Positions 33,233 through 42,533 of a stretch of DNA of 64,000 bases are shown piece after piece. The position numbers and the translations under genes were made by a program. The notes beneath the pieces are model-generated. The model saw only the letters and a program-made list of their open reading frames with translations, did not search any database and was not told the DNA's origin. Within the stretch, counting starts at the first letter, position 1, and each line of letters begins with the position of its first letter. The stretch is from Algibacter mikhailovii (GTDB lineage Bacteria; Bacteroidota; Bacteroidia; Flavobacteriales; Flavobacteriaceae), in NCBI RefSeq assembly GCF_014651495.1, contig NZ_BMWZ01000002.1:434001-498000 (forward strand), written 5' to 3'.

Positions 33233-33958
33233 ATGCACCTAAAAACCATTGTACTTTTAGTAGTTTTTACTTTTTTTACTTTATCATGCAAGAAGGAAAG
33301 ACCTGCAATTACATTTACCGAAAACAACTATTTATTTTCTAATGAAAATATAGTTTCAATAAACATACCTGAAGCCCATGGTAATGCAGAAATTACCAAA
33401 AAAATAAACACCTCTTTAGAAGCAAAGATTCAGGCCTTTTTAAATACTTCTCAATCTAATGAAAACATCGGAAAAAGCATCAGTAATAGCATTGATGCCT
33501 TCAATAATGAATTTAAGGATTTCAAATCTAGTTTCCCTGAAAGTCAGCAAATTTGGGAAGCTCAGTTTGATGGCGAAGTACTATATCAATCTAAGGACAT
33601 AATAAGTATTGCGCTTACATCATATGTAAATACTGGAGGAGCACATGGTATGCTAACCGTTAGTTTCTTGAACTTCAACCCAAACACTGGAGACACCCTT
33701 GGCAATACTGAATTAATTAATGACATCCAAGGTTTTAAGAAAGTAGCATTACCCTTTCTACTGAAATCCGTTGAAAATAAAGACACGGATATAAAACAAA
33801 ACACAGAATTCCCGATGCCTGAAAACATGGCATATAGTACATCAGGCTTCATATTACTCTATAATCCCTATGAAATTGCACCGTATTCTAGTGGCCTTAT
33901 AGAATGCACTATTCCTTATGAATATGTTGCGCAGTATTTAGTTTTTAACAGCCTTTAA
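33233..33958 (+). CDS. DUF3298/DUF4163 lipoprotein
   Basis: 241 residues with a lipoprotein signal (lipobox LSCKK, Cys19). The N-terminal DUF4163/PdaC-like part spans about 25-130. The C-terminal DUF3298 part has GGAHGMLTVSFLNFNPNTG and ends in the APYSSG/PYEYV block. The family resembles the extracellular part of RsiV and the deacetylase PdaC non-catalytic domain; the role is unknown. The last 21 bases overlap the convergent DinB gene. Confidence 0.78.
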   Translation: MHLKTIVLLVVFTFFTLSCKKERPAITFTENNYLFSNENIVSINIPEAHGNAEITKKINTSLEAKIQAFLNTSQSNENIGKSISNSIDAFNNEFKDFKSSFPESQQIWEAQFDGEVLYQSKDIISIALTSYVNTGGAHGMLTVSFLNFNPNTGDTLGNTELINDIQGFKKVALPFLLKSVENKDTDIKQNTEFPMPENMAYSTSGFILLYNPYEIAPYSSGLIECTIPYEYVAQYLVFNSL

Positions 33959-34402
33959 CAAAGCTAAAATGTATCCATAATGAATTCCTTCATGAACCAA
34001 AATGAATTGAAGGGCTTCATCAATATTATTTAAAGTATTACCCGTTGTAGAAACGGTATAGGCATTATAATTTTTAAAAACACCATAGTTAAAGTCATTT
34101 TCTGTACCTGCCAAACTCTTAAGGAGTAAGCCCTGGATCTCAGCTATTTCTTCTTCAGAAACATCACCATCCGGTTTTGAATCTTTTCTATACTTAGACA
34201 CTAAAGTTTCTGAAATTTTAATTTCTAAACCAGACAGTTTATAGGCTAACAGCTGTTCAGTAACAACTAAATGCCCTATATTCCATATAATATTATTATT
34301 GAAACCAGCAGGTACTTTATTTAACTCTTCTACACTTGTATTTTCAATTATTTTACTAAGAATACCACGCGTGTTTTTTAATACTTCAAATGTAAATTCC
34401 AT
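33938..34402 (-). CDS. DinB-family protein
   Basis: 154 residues. Four-helix DinB fold with candidate metal-binding His residues in NIGHLVVTEQLLAYK (about 47) and LQFILVHEGIHYGYILALLK (two His, near 136 and 140). Members are metal-dependent thiol transferases or of unknown function. It is convergent with and overlaps the DUF3298 gene by 21 bases. Confidence 0.82.
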   Translation of the reverse strand: MEFTFEVLKNTRGILSKIIENTSVEELNKVPAGFNNNIIWNIGHLVVTEQLLAYKLSGLEIKISETLVSKYRKDSKPDGDVSEEEIAEIQGLLLKSLAGTENDFNYGVFKNYNAYTVSTTGNTLNNIDEALQFILVHEGIHYGYILALLKAVKN

Positions 34403-34460
34403 AATAACTATTTATTTTGATAAATATAGTTTTATTTTGTTTTTAGAAACGAAACTTGTT

Positions 34461-34823
34461 ATGAAAAAAATATATTATTTGAAAACATGCAGCACATGTC
34501 AAAGAATTCTTAAGACACTAAATATCCCTAAGGAGTTTATCCTGCAAGATATAAAGCACGAAGAAATAACGGTAAAACAGTTAGAAGAAATGCATAGTTT
34601 AGCAGGCAGCTACGAGGCTCTTTTTAGTAAACGCGCCAAACTTTACAAAGAAATGGACTTAAAGAACCAAACGTTAAATGAAAGTGACTACAAACATTAT
34701 TTACTCGAGCATTATACATTTTTAAGCAGACCAGTTATTATTATTGATGATACCATATTTATTGGTAATTCAAAAAAGACCACCGAAGCCACCAAAGCAA
34801 AACTTATGGAGATTGCAAATTAA
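34461..34823 (+). CDS. ArsC/Spx-family thioredoxin-fold protein
   Basis: 120 residues from ATG 34461; upstream in-frame codons overlap the divergent DinB gene and are unlikely to be used. KIYYLKTCSTCQRILKTL has the CxxC/CxxxR active site, and SRPVIIIDDTIFIGNSKK is the conserved cis-Pro region. It could be an arsenate reductase-like oxidoreductase; no ars genes are nearby, so a general redox role is equally likely. Confidence 0.85.
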   Translation: MKKIYYLKTCSTCQRILKTLNIPKEFILQDIKHEEITVKQLEEMHSLAGSYEALFSKRAKLYKEMDLKNQTLNESDYKHYLLEHYTFLSRPVIIIDDTIFIGNSKKTTEATKAKLMEIAN

Positions 34824-34929
34824 GCTATTCATTAGCTGAAATAAGTTATTTTAAACGACTTCAATTCTTAGGTTTAAATTATTTTAAGTAATTTTAAACA
34901 AAAACGGATACTAATTTAAATTTAAAGTT

Positions 34930-35298
34930 ATGAGCAATAGTGGAAGTACATTCTTAGGAATATTAGCGGGTGGAGCCATTGGGGTTACCTTAGGCCTATT
35001 ATTTGCCCCAGACAAAGGTGTTAAGACCAGACAAAAAGTAATTGACGAGGCTTTATCGGCTAAGCAGAAATTATCTGACACCGCAAATGATTTAAAAGAT
35101 AAAATTGAATCTGAAGCCGTGCATAAAAAAGAATCTTTAGAAGATCAATTAGACGCTATTATGGCGAATGCCAGTTATAAAGCTGACGATCTTATAGTAG
35201 GTTTAGAAAAAAAATTGGCCTTATTAAAGGAACGCAATAAAATGTTTCAAGAGGAAACCATAAAGAGTAAATCAAATAATAAAGCACCACTAAGTTAA
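34930..35298 (+). CDS. YtxH-domain protein
   Basis: 122 residues. GSTFLGILAGGAIGVTLGLLFAPDKGVKTRQKV is the YtxH pattern: one glycine-rich membrane helix, then a basic turn. The rest is a long helical, coiled-coil-like tail. General-stress-associated family; function unknown. Its stop shares one base with the start of the next gene. Confidence 0.85.
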   Translation: MSNSGSTFLGILAGGAIGVTLGLLFAPDKGVKTRQKVIDEALSAKQKLSDTANDLKDKIESEAVHKKESLEDQLDAIMANASYKADDLIVGLEKKLALLKERNKMFQEETIKSKSNNKAPLS

Positions 35299-35660
35299 TG
35301 GGAGTAATTGATTCAATACATGAAACAAATAAAAAGGCTGGAGACCTAGGCGATAAATTCCTATCCAAATCCTATGAATATTATAGACTAAAAATTTTTC
35401 AGCAAGTTACTATTTCTGTAAGCATGATTTTCAAAATCATGATTGTGGGTGGTTTAATTCTTGTTGCTCTTGTTTTTATGTCTGTTGCTGCCGCTTTTAA
35501 AATTGGCGACCTCGTAAATAGTTATTCTTTGGGATTTGTCTTGGTAGGTGTCCTTTATCTAGTCATTTCCTTTATTGTTTTTCTTTTTAGAAAACATATA
35601 AATAATGCCATTATTAAATCACTCTCAAAACCATTTTTTAGTCAAGATGAAAACATATAA
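35298..35660 (+). CDS. phage-holin-superfamily membrane protein
   Basis: 120 residues with two membrane helices (about 42-66 and 75-98) between charged ends, the pattern of the holin superfamily III proteins that accompany YtxH genes in Bacteroidota. There is no phage context, so this is an envelope or stress protein rather than a lysis gene. It overlaps both neighbours. Confidence 0.78.
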   Translation: MGVIDSIHETNKKAGDLGDKFLSKSYEYYRLKIFQQVTISVSMIFKIMIVGGLILVALVFMSVAAAFKIGDLVNSYSLGFVLVGVLYLVISFIVFLFRKHINNAIIKSLSKPFFSQDENI

Positions 35661-35850
35661 GGATTTTGAAAGTATAGAACGTGATCTAAAAATATTAAAT
35701 TTAGAACGCAAAATTGCTTTAGAGGAAATTAAGCATTTAAAATATGAATATCAAGAGGCGGTAAAGCCTCCTCATTGGCTCCAAACTGGAATCGACATCA
35801 TGGGAAAACTTAGCACCTTACTAATGCTTAAAAAGGCATTTAAGAAATAA
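35647..35850 (+). CDS. small helical protein of the YtxH cluster
   Basis: 67 residues from ATG 35647, overlapping the holin-like gene by 14 bases. It has a charged coiled-coil-like first half (FESIERDLKILNLERKIALE) and an amphipathic end (LQTGIDIMGKLSTLLMLKKA). An in-frame ATG at 35605 would add 14 residues, but it lies inside the upstream gene. Third gene of the set; function unknown. Confidence 0.7.
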   Translation: MKTYKDFESIERDLKILNLERKIALEEIKHLKYEYQEAVKPPHWLQTGIDIMGKLSTLLMLKKAFKK

Positions 35851-36155
35851 CACAATACTCTATGGTGTATTCTTGATCAGGAAATTTACAATTGTTTTTG
35901 CTGAATACAAGTTCATTGGTATCCTATTTCCAACAACTGCCAAGCCATAACTATAATAAACCAATCCAGTATTATAATATAGTTTCTCAAAAAAGCGAGA
36001 AAGGCAATAGAACAACTCCTTTTAGTTTAAAGGACTTTCTTATACTTTTTAAATGGCTTTCGCCAAAGATAAATAGCGCCTAATAGAATCCTCTAACCAC
36101 TCTAGCTAGCGGCATTCAGAAATTAGTAACTACAAGCTACAGCTAGAAAAAAAAA
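35851..36155. other. intergenic stretch, nothing recognised
   Basis: Convergent spacer between the YtxH trio and the barrel gene. A 63-codon plus frame here has no family features and poor composition, so I do not call it. No clear terminator hairpin. Confidence 0.4.
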
Positions 36156-36743
36156 TTAATTATCCCAGTACACCCCTAAAGCCAAGCCAATATGAGATAA
36201 ACCATCTAGCCCACCTGACTTTGCAGCGTAATTATAACGTAAAGCACCGCGAAGGCCAAAACCATATCTCAATTCGTATTCTACTCCTAGCTCAGGTCTT
36301 ACACTAAATTGCCAAGCGTCACTAGAAAGCACATACAAACCTAAATCTTGCTCCTGTCTATTATACATAGCACCTACACCTAACGATATGAAAGGTGTCA
36401 AATCTTTTGATGATTTAAAATAATAACTTCCTGTAACATGAATTGGCAAGCTATTGATATAATTATAGCGTTTAGCCGAAACCGTTTCAGTGCCATTTTC
36501 AGTAGTTTGATATCCTATATCTTCGTAAAAGGTTTGCCAGCTAATACTTCCACCTATAGCCCAATTTCTATCAAGCTCATGCACATAATCAAAGCCTATA
36601 CCTCTCCAGCTCGTAGAGCTTATAAACTCAGAGGCTTCACCAGTTGGGAATCCAATAATATAATTTAGACTATACTTATCTTGTGCAGCTGTTGTAAATG
36701 AAGCAGCTAATAAACCGACGAATAAAATAAATTTAAATTTCAT
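36156..36743 (-). CDS. outer-membrane beta-barrel protein
   Basis: 195 residues. Signal peptide ends TTAAQ (about 20). It begins NYIIGFPTGEASEFISSTSW with strands through SLGVGAMYNRQEQDLGLYVL and ends GLALGVYWDN, the OmpW/OmpA-barrel style of small porin-like proteins. It follows the DUF4136 gene by 9 bases, so they form an operon. Confidence 0.78.
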   Translation of the reverse strand: MKFKFILFVGLLAASFTTAAQDKYSLNYIIGFPTGEASEFISSTSWRGIGFDYVHELDRNWAIGGSISWQTFYEDIGYQTTENGTETVSAKRYNYINSLPIHVTGSYYFKSSKDLTPFISLGVGAMYNRQEQDLGLYVLSSDAWQFSVRPELGVEYELRYGFGLRGALRYNYAAKSGGLDGLSHIGLALGVYWDN

Positions 36744-36752
36744 AAGTTATAT

Positions 36753-37364
36753 TTAATTATTGAATGGTGCTTGCTTGAAAGCTTGATTCAGGTTTCTATC
36801 TATTCTATCTATAACATAAGCGGTACTTCCCTGCAATAAGCCATTTACGCCACAAATCCAATTCACTGGAATTTCATTATTAGTTGCATCTTTAGGTACA
36901 GTCATTTGAATCAAAATTGAACCCGTTTTATATCCGGAAACATAACCAGGGATATATCCGGGATACCACCAACCCCAACCTGGATAGCCTGGTGGCGGAA
37001 AATAATAATAAAAGCTTTGATCAAATGCTGAGGCTACTATGACAATATCAGGACTATCAGAAGCGTCAACCTCTGTCCAATTCATAGCATCCAAATTGGT
37101 CTTCAAATTACTTAAAATGGCATCACTGTATACCTTATCTATAAATTCTGGATCATCATCATCTTCTCCATCAATTTTAATGACGCCTTCCGGTAACGAA
37201 TAGGTATAGGTTTTATTAAAATCATATTCTGGTGAATAGTTGGTGTATACCAAATCATAATCACTCACATATTCTCCACCCTCAGGATTGCAGTTAAAAA
37301 TGAATAAAAAAGCGGAAAACAAAAAGAGTAATTTAAATCGTTTATTATTTAGATTATACCTCAT
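36753..37364 (-). CDS. DUF4136 lipoprotein
   Basis: 203 residues from the Met at 37364 (an upstream Met would add 4). That start puts the lipobox (FIFNCNPEGG) at the end of a normal lipoprotein signal. The body has the DUF4136 pattern: DYDLVYTNYSPEYDFNKTYTY, ILSNLKTNLDAMNWTEVD and an aromatic/Gly-Pro stretch YYYFPPPGYPGWGWWYPGY. Cell-envelope lipoprotein of unknown role, cotranscribed with the barrel gene behind it. Confidence 0.8.
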   Translation of the reverse strand: MRYNLNNKRFKLLFLFSAFLFIFNCNPEGGEYVSDYDLVYTNYSPEYDFNKTYTYSLPEGVIKIDGEDDDDPEFIDKVYSDAILSNLKTNLDAMNWTEVDASDSPDIVIVASAFDQSFYYYFPPPGYPGWGWWYPGYIPGYVSGYKTGSILIQMTVPKDATNNEIPVNWICGVNGLLQGSTAYVIDRIDRNLNQAFKQAPFNN

Positions 37365-37653
37365 AGTGCATGTCATTGAATTAATAAATCCCCCTAATAT
37401 TAGGCTGGTAAAATTAATATATTTTAAACTTGTTTCATAAATAAACGAGTCTAAAAATCAATAAGAATAAAATATTATTCCATTAAGTTAAAGGGCATTT
37501 ACACATAATTTTAAAAGGCAGTCCATTTTACGATAAATAAGATAGAGATTGATTTATCCATTATATAATCATAAAAAATATCCCACTAGACAACAGTTAA
37601 AAACAAATTACCCCATAATCTTCCGTCATTTTTGTCAATACAGTTCAAATCAC

Positions 37654-37669
37654 AATTGGTTGACCAATT
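37654..37669 (+). promoter_or_regulatory. palindromic operator 1
   Basis: AATTGGT-TG-ACCAATT: perfect 7-base arms around a 2-base spacer. The TGGTnnACCA core is typical of FadR/GntR-type operators. It overlaps the -33 region of the candidate promoter ahead of the discoidin-domain gene. Confidence 0.65.
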
Positions 37670-37687
37670 TATTTTTTTGTATATTCG
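37660..37687 (+). promoter_or_regulatory. candidate promoter of the discoidin/T9SS gene
   Basis: TTG (37660-37662), 17 bases, TATATTCG (37680-37687); one base off TAnnTTTG. It lies between, and partly under, two matching palindromes. Confidence 0.5.
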
Positions 37688-37695
37688 TTCCAAAC

Positions 37696-37711
37696 AACTG
37701 GTTAACCAATT
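37696..37711 (+). promoter_or_regulatory. palindromic operator 2
   Basis: AACTGGT-TA-ACCAATT, the same palindrome with one arm mismatch, centred 42 bases (four helical turns) from operator 1 and just past the expected transcription start. The rest of the 37377-37653 gap holds nothing recognised. Confidence 0.65.
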
Positions 37712-37726
37712 AAAAACTTATTACGT

Positions 37727-38554
37727 ATGAGAACAAAATTACATTCAAAAAACTTCAAACAAAAAAACACTTATTTGGCATTTGCGCTATGTTTAGTATC
37801 GCTCTTTACTTTTGCCCAAGACCCTGTTGACACAAGTAATACAGAAATTACCGGGGTATCCGTTAACTTTTACTTTGATCAACAAGTGGATATCCCTGCT
37901 GGAAAGGAAAATTATGCAGCTAATGCTGTAGACAATGACCCAGATACAGATTGGGCGGCTGAAAGTTCTGACCCGCGTGGAGAAGCTCTTATTTTAGATT
38001 TAGGAGGCGGCTATGATCTAGCAGAAATTCAATATTTAACGGTTACAAAATCACCTTCATATCAATTCCAGTTATGGGTTTCAACAACTGGTGTTGAGGA
38101 AGCCGATTTTACAAATATTTATCCTAGCGCCGGGAATTTACTTACTAATCAAGACAACACCTACTTACAGTTTAAAGATTTCACTCCTATTGCTGGGGCT
38201 AAATATGTTAAGGTTAAGTGCTACGGAAGGTCTGATAGTCCTTGGAATACTCTTAGTGAAATTAAATTTTACTCCACTGCTACGGCTTCTGTAAAAGACA
38301 ATGAATTAAGTGGATTTACATTATCACCAAACCCTGCTAATAGTTTCTTTACCTTAAGTAATTTAAACAATAAAGTAAATAATGTTCAAATTTTAAGTTT
38401 AGAAGGAAAACTTATTTCATCTCAATCTTTTGATGGATTTTCTAAAAAATTAACCATTGACACGGCAAATTTAGCTAATGGTGTTTATGTGGTAAAATTA
38501 TCTGATGCAGCGAAAAGCTTAAATGCCTCAAAGCTGATGGTAATACAACATTAA
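37727..38554 (+). CDS. secreted F5/8-type-C (discoidin-like) protein with T9SS domain
   Basis: 275 residues. Signal peptide ends TFAQ (about 32). The F5/8 type C (CBM32-like) domain at about 45-188 has AANAVDNDPDTDWAAES, ALILDLGGGYDLAEIQYL and AKYVKVKCYGRSDSPWNTLS. A type IX sorting domain spans about 205-275 (FTLSPNPANSFFTLSNL ... NGVYVVKLSDAAKSLNASKL). It should bind glycans outside the cell. Paired palindromes flank its promoter, and a xylanase gene follows after a terminator. Confidence 0.85.
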   Translation: MRTKLHSKNFKQKNTYLAFALCLVSLFTFAQDPVDTSNTEITGVSVNFYFDQQVDIPAGKENYAANAVDNDPDTDWAAESSDPRGEALILDLGGGYDLAEIQYLTVTKSPSYQFQLWVSTTGVEEADFTNIYPSAGNLLTNQDNTYLQFKDFTPIAGAKYVKVKCYGRSDSPWNTLSEIKFYSTATASVKDNELSGFTLSPNPANSFFTLSNLNNKVNNVQILSLEGKLISSQSFDGFSKKLTIDTANLANGVYVVKLSDAAKSLNASKLMVIQH

Positions 38555-38581
38555 TAGTAGACAAAAATATTTTGTAAGATT

Positions 38582-38616
38582 AAAAATCTCAGGTTATATA
38601 TAGCCTGAGATTTTTT
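38582..38616 (+). terminator. terminator behind discoidin-domain gene
   Basis: AAAAATCTCAGG pairs with CCTGAGATTTTT across an AT-rich loop; the plus strand ends in T6G and T4. Confidence 0.85.
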
Positions 38617-38806
38617 GTTTTAAATGATTTGAATAGGCTATTTATCTAAGTATTAATAGAGACACGCGTTATAGTTTAAATATTAATCAATTTTCGCAAC
38701 AATTGTTCTACTATCAGTCCATTTTGTTTCAGAAGTACCCAGTGTTAAAAAGTACTTTTATCTCCAGAAAATTATCAATTATATATTTCTTTAGTATAAC
38801 GTTATT

Positions 38807-39958
38807 ATGAAACAAACCGTCGTCTTAGCAACCTGTGTAATTCTTCTGCTACCATTCAGTAGTTGTAAAACAAAGGAAAAACAAGTTGAAAACTCTACTC
38901 ATACAGAAAAATTAAACACTTTAAAAGACACTTTTTTACAAGACTTTTTAATTGGCGCTGCATTAAGTAATACTCAAATTACTGGCGCTGATAAAAACGC
39001 TATTAACCTTCTAGAAAAAGAATTTAATTCCATTACTCCTGAAAACGACATGAAATGGGAGCAAATTCACCCCGAAAAGGATTCCTTTTATTTTGAAATA
39101 GCTGATAAATATGTGGCACTAGGACAACAGGAAAATATGCATATTGTTGGACACACGCTCGTATGGCATAGTCAATTGGCGCCTTGGGTACAAAACATTA
39201 AAGATAGTTCAGAATTGGCAAATACCATTGAAACCCATATCAATAAAATTGTGGGAAGGTATAAAGGTAAAATTACCACTTGGGATGTTGTAAATGAAGC
39301 ATTAAATGAAGATGGTACGCCTAGAGAATCTCAATTTTATAAGGTCATGGGTGGTGAAAACTATATAGAACATGCTTTTAAACTCGCCGCAAAAGCAGAT
39401 CCTAATGCAAAATTAGTCTATAATGATTATAATTTATGGAAACCAGAAAAACGCGCTGGCGTAATAAGACTGGTAAAACAACTTCAAGAAAGCGGCGTGA
39501 AATTAGATGGCGTGGGCATGCAAGCCCATTGGAGTTTAGAAGGCCCCTCTATAGAAGACATTGAAAATAGCATCATAGCTTATTCTAACCTAGGGGTTAA
39601 AGTCAGCTTTACAGAATTAGATGTCACTGTATTACCAAATCCTTGGGATTTAAATGGCGCTGCTGTTGAGCAAAGTTATGAGCAATATGAAGGGGACCCA
39701 AAAATGAATCCTTATCCTGAAAAATTAACAGATTCTGCGCAAGTAAAATTAGCTAAACGTTATGAAGACATCTTTAAACTCTTCTTAAAGCATAAAGATA
39801 AAATTGAAAGAGTCACTTTTTGGGGTGTTAATGATGGTCAATCTTGGCTAAATGGTTGGCCCATAAAAGGAAGAACTAATCATCCATTACTTTTTGACCG
39901 AGAAAACAAAGCTAAACAAGCCTATCAAAATGTATTAGCATTAAAAACTAAAAAGTAA
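38807..39958 (+). CDS. GH10 endo-beta-1,4-xylanase (lipoprotein)
   Basis: 383 residues. Lipoprotein signal with lipobox FSSCK (Cys21), so it is anchored in the envelope, probably outside. Single GH10 barrel: acid/base Glu164 in TWDVVNEALNEDG and nucleophile Glu270 in SFTELDVTVLP; HTLVWHSQLAPW and GVNDGQSWLNGWP are further blocks. It cuts xylan or xylo-oligosaccharides. 27 bases before the symporter gene in one operon, a pairing known from xylo-oligosaccharide loci of Bacteroidota. Confidence 0.94.
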   Translation: MKQTVVLATCVILLLPFSSCKTKEKQVENSTHTEKLNTLKDTFLQDFLIGAALSNTQITGADKNAINLLEKEFNSITPENDMKWEQIHPEKDSFYFEIADKYVALGQQENMHIVGHTLVWHSQLAPWVQNIKDSSELANTIETHINKIVGRYKGKITTWDVVNEALNEDGTPRESQFYKVMGGENYIEHAFKLAAKADPNAKLVYNDYNLWKPEKRAGVIRLVKQLQESGVKLDGVGMQAHWSLEGPSIEDIENSIIAYSNLGVKVSFTELDVTVLPNPWDLNGAAVEQSYEQYEGDPKMNPYPEKLTDSAQVKLAKRYEDIFKLFLKHKDKIERVTFWGVNDGQSWLNGWPIKGRTNHPLLFDRENKAKQAYQNVLALKTKK

Positions 39959-39985
39959 CCGAAAACTTAACCTCTAAGAATATTT

Positions 39986-41422
39986 ATGAATTCTAATACT
40001 CAAAAATTATCGGTTAAAGAAAAAGTGGGTTATGCTTTAGGAGACCTTGCTGCCAATCTCGTATTTCAAACATTAGTTACGTATTTAGCTTTTTTCTATA
40101 CTGATATTTATGGTCTTGAAGCAAACCATGCATCAGCAATTATGCTAACCGTTGGACTAATAGCGGCATTTGGGTTTAATCCTATAATTGGAGCTATTGC
40201 AGATAGAACAAATTCTAAATACGGAAAGTTTAGACCATGGATTTTATGGACCGCAGTACCACTTGGTATCGTTGCACTTTTAGCTTTTAGCACACCCGAT
40301 TTTGAATATAAGGGAAAAGTTATTTATGCCGTTCTCACCTACACCCTATTGCTTTTGCTTTACGCAGCAAACAACTTGCCATATTCGGCTTTAAGCGGCG
40401 TCATTACAGGTGATATGGGCGAACGGAATAGTATTTCTGCTTATCGCTTTGTTGCAGTCATGTTTGCACAATTCTTTGTCCAAGTATTTATGCTACCCAT
40501 TATTGAATCTGCTGGCGGAGGAGACAAAGCGGTGGGAATAGAAATAGTAATGACATGGCTTGCCATTATTGGCACCATCATGTTGCTCATTACTTTTTTT
40601 ACAACACGTGAACGTATTGTTCCGAAACCAGAACAAAAATCAAGCATCAAAGAAGATTTATCAGATTTATTTAAAAATAAACCTTGGGTTATTACTTTAT
40701 CAGTTACACTCTTAATTTTTGTTACACTAGCTATGAAAGGCGGTTCTTATGTGTATTATTTCAAAAACTATGTAGATGCAGATAGACTAACACGTTTTAT
40801 AAGTCCAATTTTAGACTTTTTATCAAGTATTGGCATCAACTTCTTTGGAGAAGATCCTGTATCTGCAGGGTTTGGATTGTTCAATGCTGGTGGTATTATT
40901 TTTATGATTGTTGGCATTGGCTTATCAAAAAAATTAGCAGATAAATATGGCAAAAGAGATGTCTTTATGACATTTTTGTTTATTTCAACATTGTTTATCA
41001 TCTTCTTTTATTTCTTCGAGGCAACAGCCGTAGAATTCATTTTTCTATCACAAATATTACACGGCTTTTCCTATGGCATCACTATCCCTTTACTTTGGGC
41101 TATGATTGCCGATGTTGCAGATTATTCGGAATGGAAAACAAACCGTAGAGCAACAGCCATTATTTTCTCCGCTATGATGGTAGGTTTAAAAGGAGGCTTA
41201 AGTATTGGCTCAGCACTTGTAGCTTCTATTTTAGGTAGTTACGGCTATGACGCTAGTCTTCCAGAGCAAACCGCAAATGCTGTCACCGGAACTAAAATGC
41301 TTGTTAGTATATTTCCTGCAATACCATTTTTAATTGCAGTAGGCTTACTTTTCCTCTATGAAATTAATAAGAAAATGGAAGTTCAAATTGAATCAGATTT
41401 AAAACAAAGACGAATTAAATAA
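39986..41422 (+). CDS. GPH-family sugar:cation symporter
   Basis: 478 residues, twelve membrane segments. KEKVGYALGDLAANLVFQ and NPIIGAIADRTNSKYGKFRPWILW are hallmarks of the glycoside-pentoside-hexuronide family (XynB/MelB type). ADVADYSEWKTNRRATAIIFS is the second conserved block. Located between GH10 and GH43 genes, it most likely imports xylobiose or xylo-oligosaccharides across the inner membrane. Confidence 0.92.
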   Translation: MNSNTQKLSVKEKVGYALGDLAANLVFQTLVTYLAFFYTDIYGLEANHASAIMLTVGLIAAFGFNPIIGAIADRTNSKYGKFRPWILWTAVPLGIVALLAFSTPDFEYKGKVIYAVLTYTLLLLLYAANNLPYSALSGVITGDMGERNSISAYRFVAVMFAQFFVQVFMLPIIESAGGGDKAVGIEIVMTWLAIIGTIMLLITFFTTRERIVPKPEQKSSIKEDLSDLFKNKPWVITLSVTLLIFVTLAMKGGSYVYYFKNYVDADRLTRFISPILDFLSSIGINFFGEDPVSAGFGLFNAGGIIFMIVGIGLSKKLADKYGKRDVFMTFLFISTLFIIFFYFFEATAVEFIFLSQILHGFSYGITIPLLWAMIADVADYSEWKTNRRATAIIFSAMMVGLKGGLSIGSALVASILGSYGYDASLPEQTANAVTGTKMLVSIFPAIPFLIAVGLLFLYEINKKMEVQIESDLKQRRIK

Positions 41423-41429
41423 GAATATC

Positions 41430-42464
41430 ATGCCAGAAGCAAGCATTGAAAATATAGATTTTGAAGATTTAAACAAACGTGCCATATCCCAACCTCTAGT
41501 TACCAACATATACACTGCAGATCCCTCAGCACATGTATTTAATGGGACAATATACATTTACCCTTCGCATGATGTTGATGCAGGTGAAGCTTTTGATGAC
41601 TTAGGTAGTCATTTCGCTATGGAAGATTATCATGTTATTTCCATGGACAGTATAGATAGTGAAGCCATAGATCATGGTGTGGCCTTACATGTTAATGATG
41701 TACCTTGGGCTAAAGAACAGATGTGGGCTCCTGACGCTAACGAAAAAGATGGCACTTACTATTTATTTTTTCCAGCAAAGGCCTATGATGGTATATTCCG
41801 TATTGGCGTAGCTACAAGCAAATCTCCAACGGGTCCTTTTACTGCTCAACCCGAAGCCATAAAAGGTAGTTTTTCTATCGATCCGGCAGTTTTTAAAGAT
41901 GATGATGGGAGCTACTATATGTATTTCGGTGGTCTTTGGGGCGGACAATTACAACGTTGGAAATCAGGAGAATTTAACGGCGAATATCCCGAAAGTCCTA
42001 CAGCATTTTTACCTGAAGGTAATGAAAAAGCATTATTACCCTTAGTTGCTAAAATGACCGATGATTTATTAGAGTTTTCTGAAAAACCAAGAGGCATTGA
42101 AATTGTAGATAAAAATGGCGATCTTTTACTAGCTAAAGATAATGAGCGTCGTTTTTTTGAAGCGGCGTGGTTACATAAATATAATGAGAAGTATTATTTC
42201 TCTTATTCAACGGGGGACACACATTTTATTTGTTATGCTGTTGGCGATAACCCATACGGGCCATTTACCTATGATGGACGCATTTTAAACCCTGTAGTAG
42301 GCTGGACATCTCATCATTCCGTTTGTGAAGTAGATGGTAAGTGGTATCTATTTTATCATGATTCTAGTTTATCCAAAGGAGTAACGCATTTAAGATCTGT
42401 TAAAGTAGCCGAAATTACTCATAGGGAAGATGGAAGCATAGAAACTTTAAACCCTTATAAATAA
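41430..42464 (+). CDS. GH43 beta-xylosidase/arabinofuranosidase (cytoplasmic)
   Basis: 344 residues without signal peptide, so the reaction is in the cytoplasm behind the symporter. Five-bladed GH43 fold: general base Asp in TADPSAHVF (about 31), pKa-modulating Asp in SIDPAVFKDDDGSYYMYFGG (about 152), general acid Glu in FFEAAWLHKYNEKYYFSYS (about 234). It has no C-terminal jelly-roll domain. It probably releases xylose or arabinose from imported oligosaccharides. 7 bases behind the symporter gene. Confidence 0.9.
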   Translation: MPEASIENIDFEDLNKRAISQPLVTNIYTADPSAHVFNGTIYIYPSHDVDAGEAFDDLGSHFAMEDYHVISMDSIDSEAIDHGVALHVNDVPWAKEQMWAPDANEKDGTYYLFFPAKAYDGIFRIGVATSKSPTGPFTAQPEAIKGSFSIDPAVFKDDDGSYYMYFGGLWGGQLQRWKSGEFNGEYPESPTAFLPEGNEKALLPLVAKMTDDLLEFSEKPRGIEIVDKNGDLLLAKDNERRFFEAAWLHKYNEKYYFSYSTGDTHFICYAVGDNPYGPFTYDGRILNPVVGWTSHHSVCEVDGKWYLFYHDSSLSKGVTHLRSVKVAEITHREDGSIETLNPYK

Positions 42465-42533
42465 ATAGGATAACGAACCCAGTTTAATTACAGAGCCACT
42501 AAACACAACCAAATTTAGTCGATTTTATATGTT

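Noticed and set aside
35298-35660. Prophage lysis gene (holin-like)
   Set aside because: Neighbours are YtxH-type and small helical proteins; no phage structural, lysin or integrase genes are nearby.
35892-36083. 63-codon plus-strand frame
   Set aside because: No family features, low-complexity composition, no promoter, not part of the preceding operon spacing.
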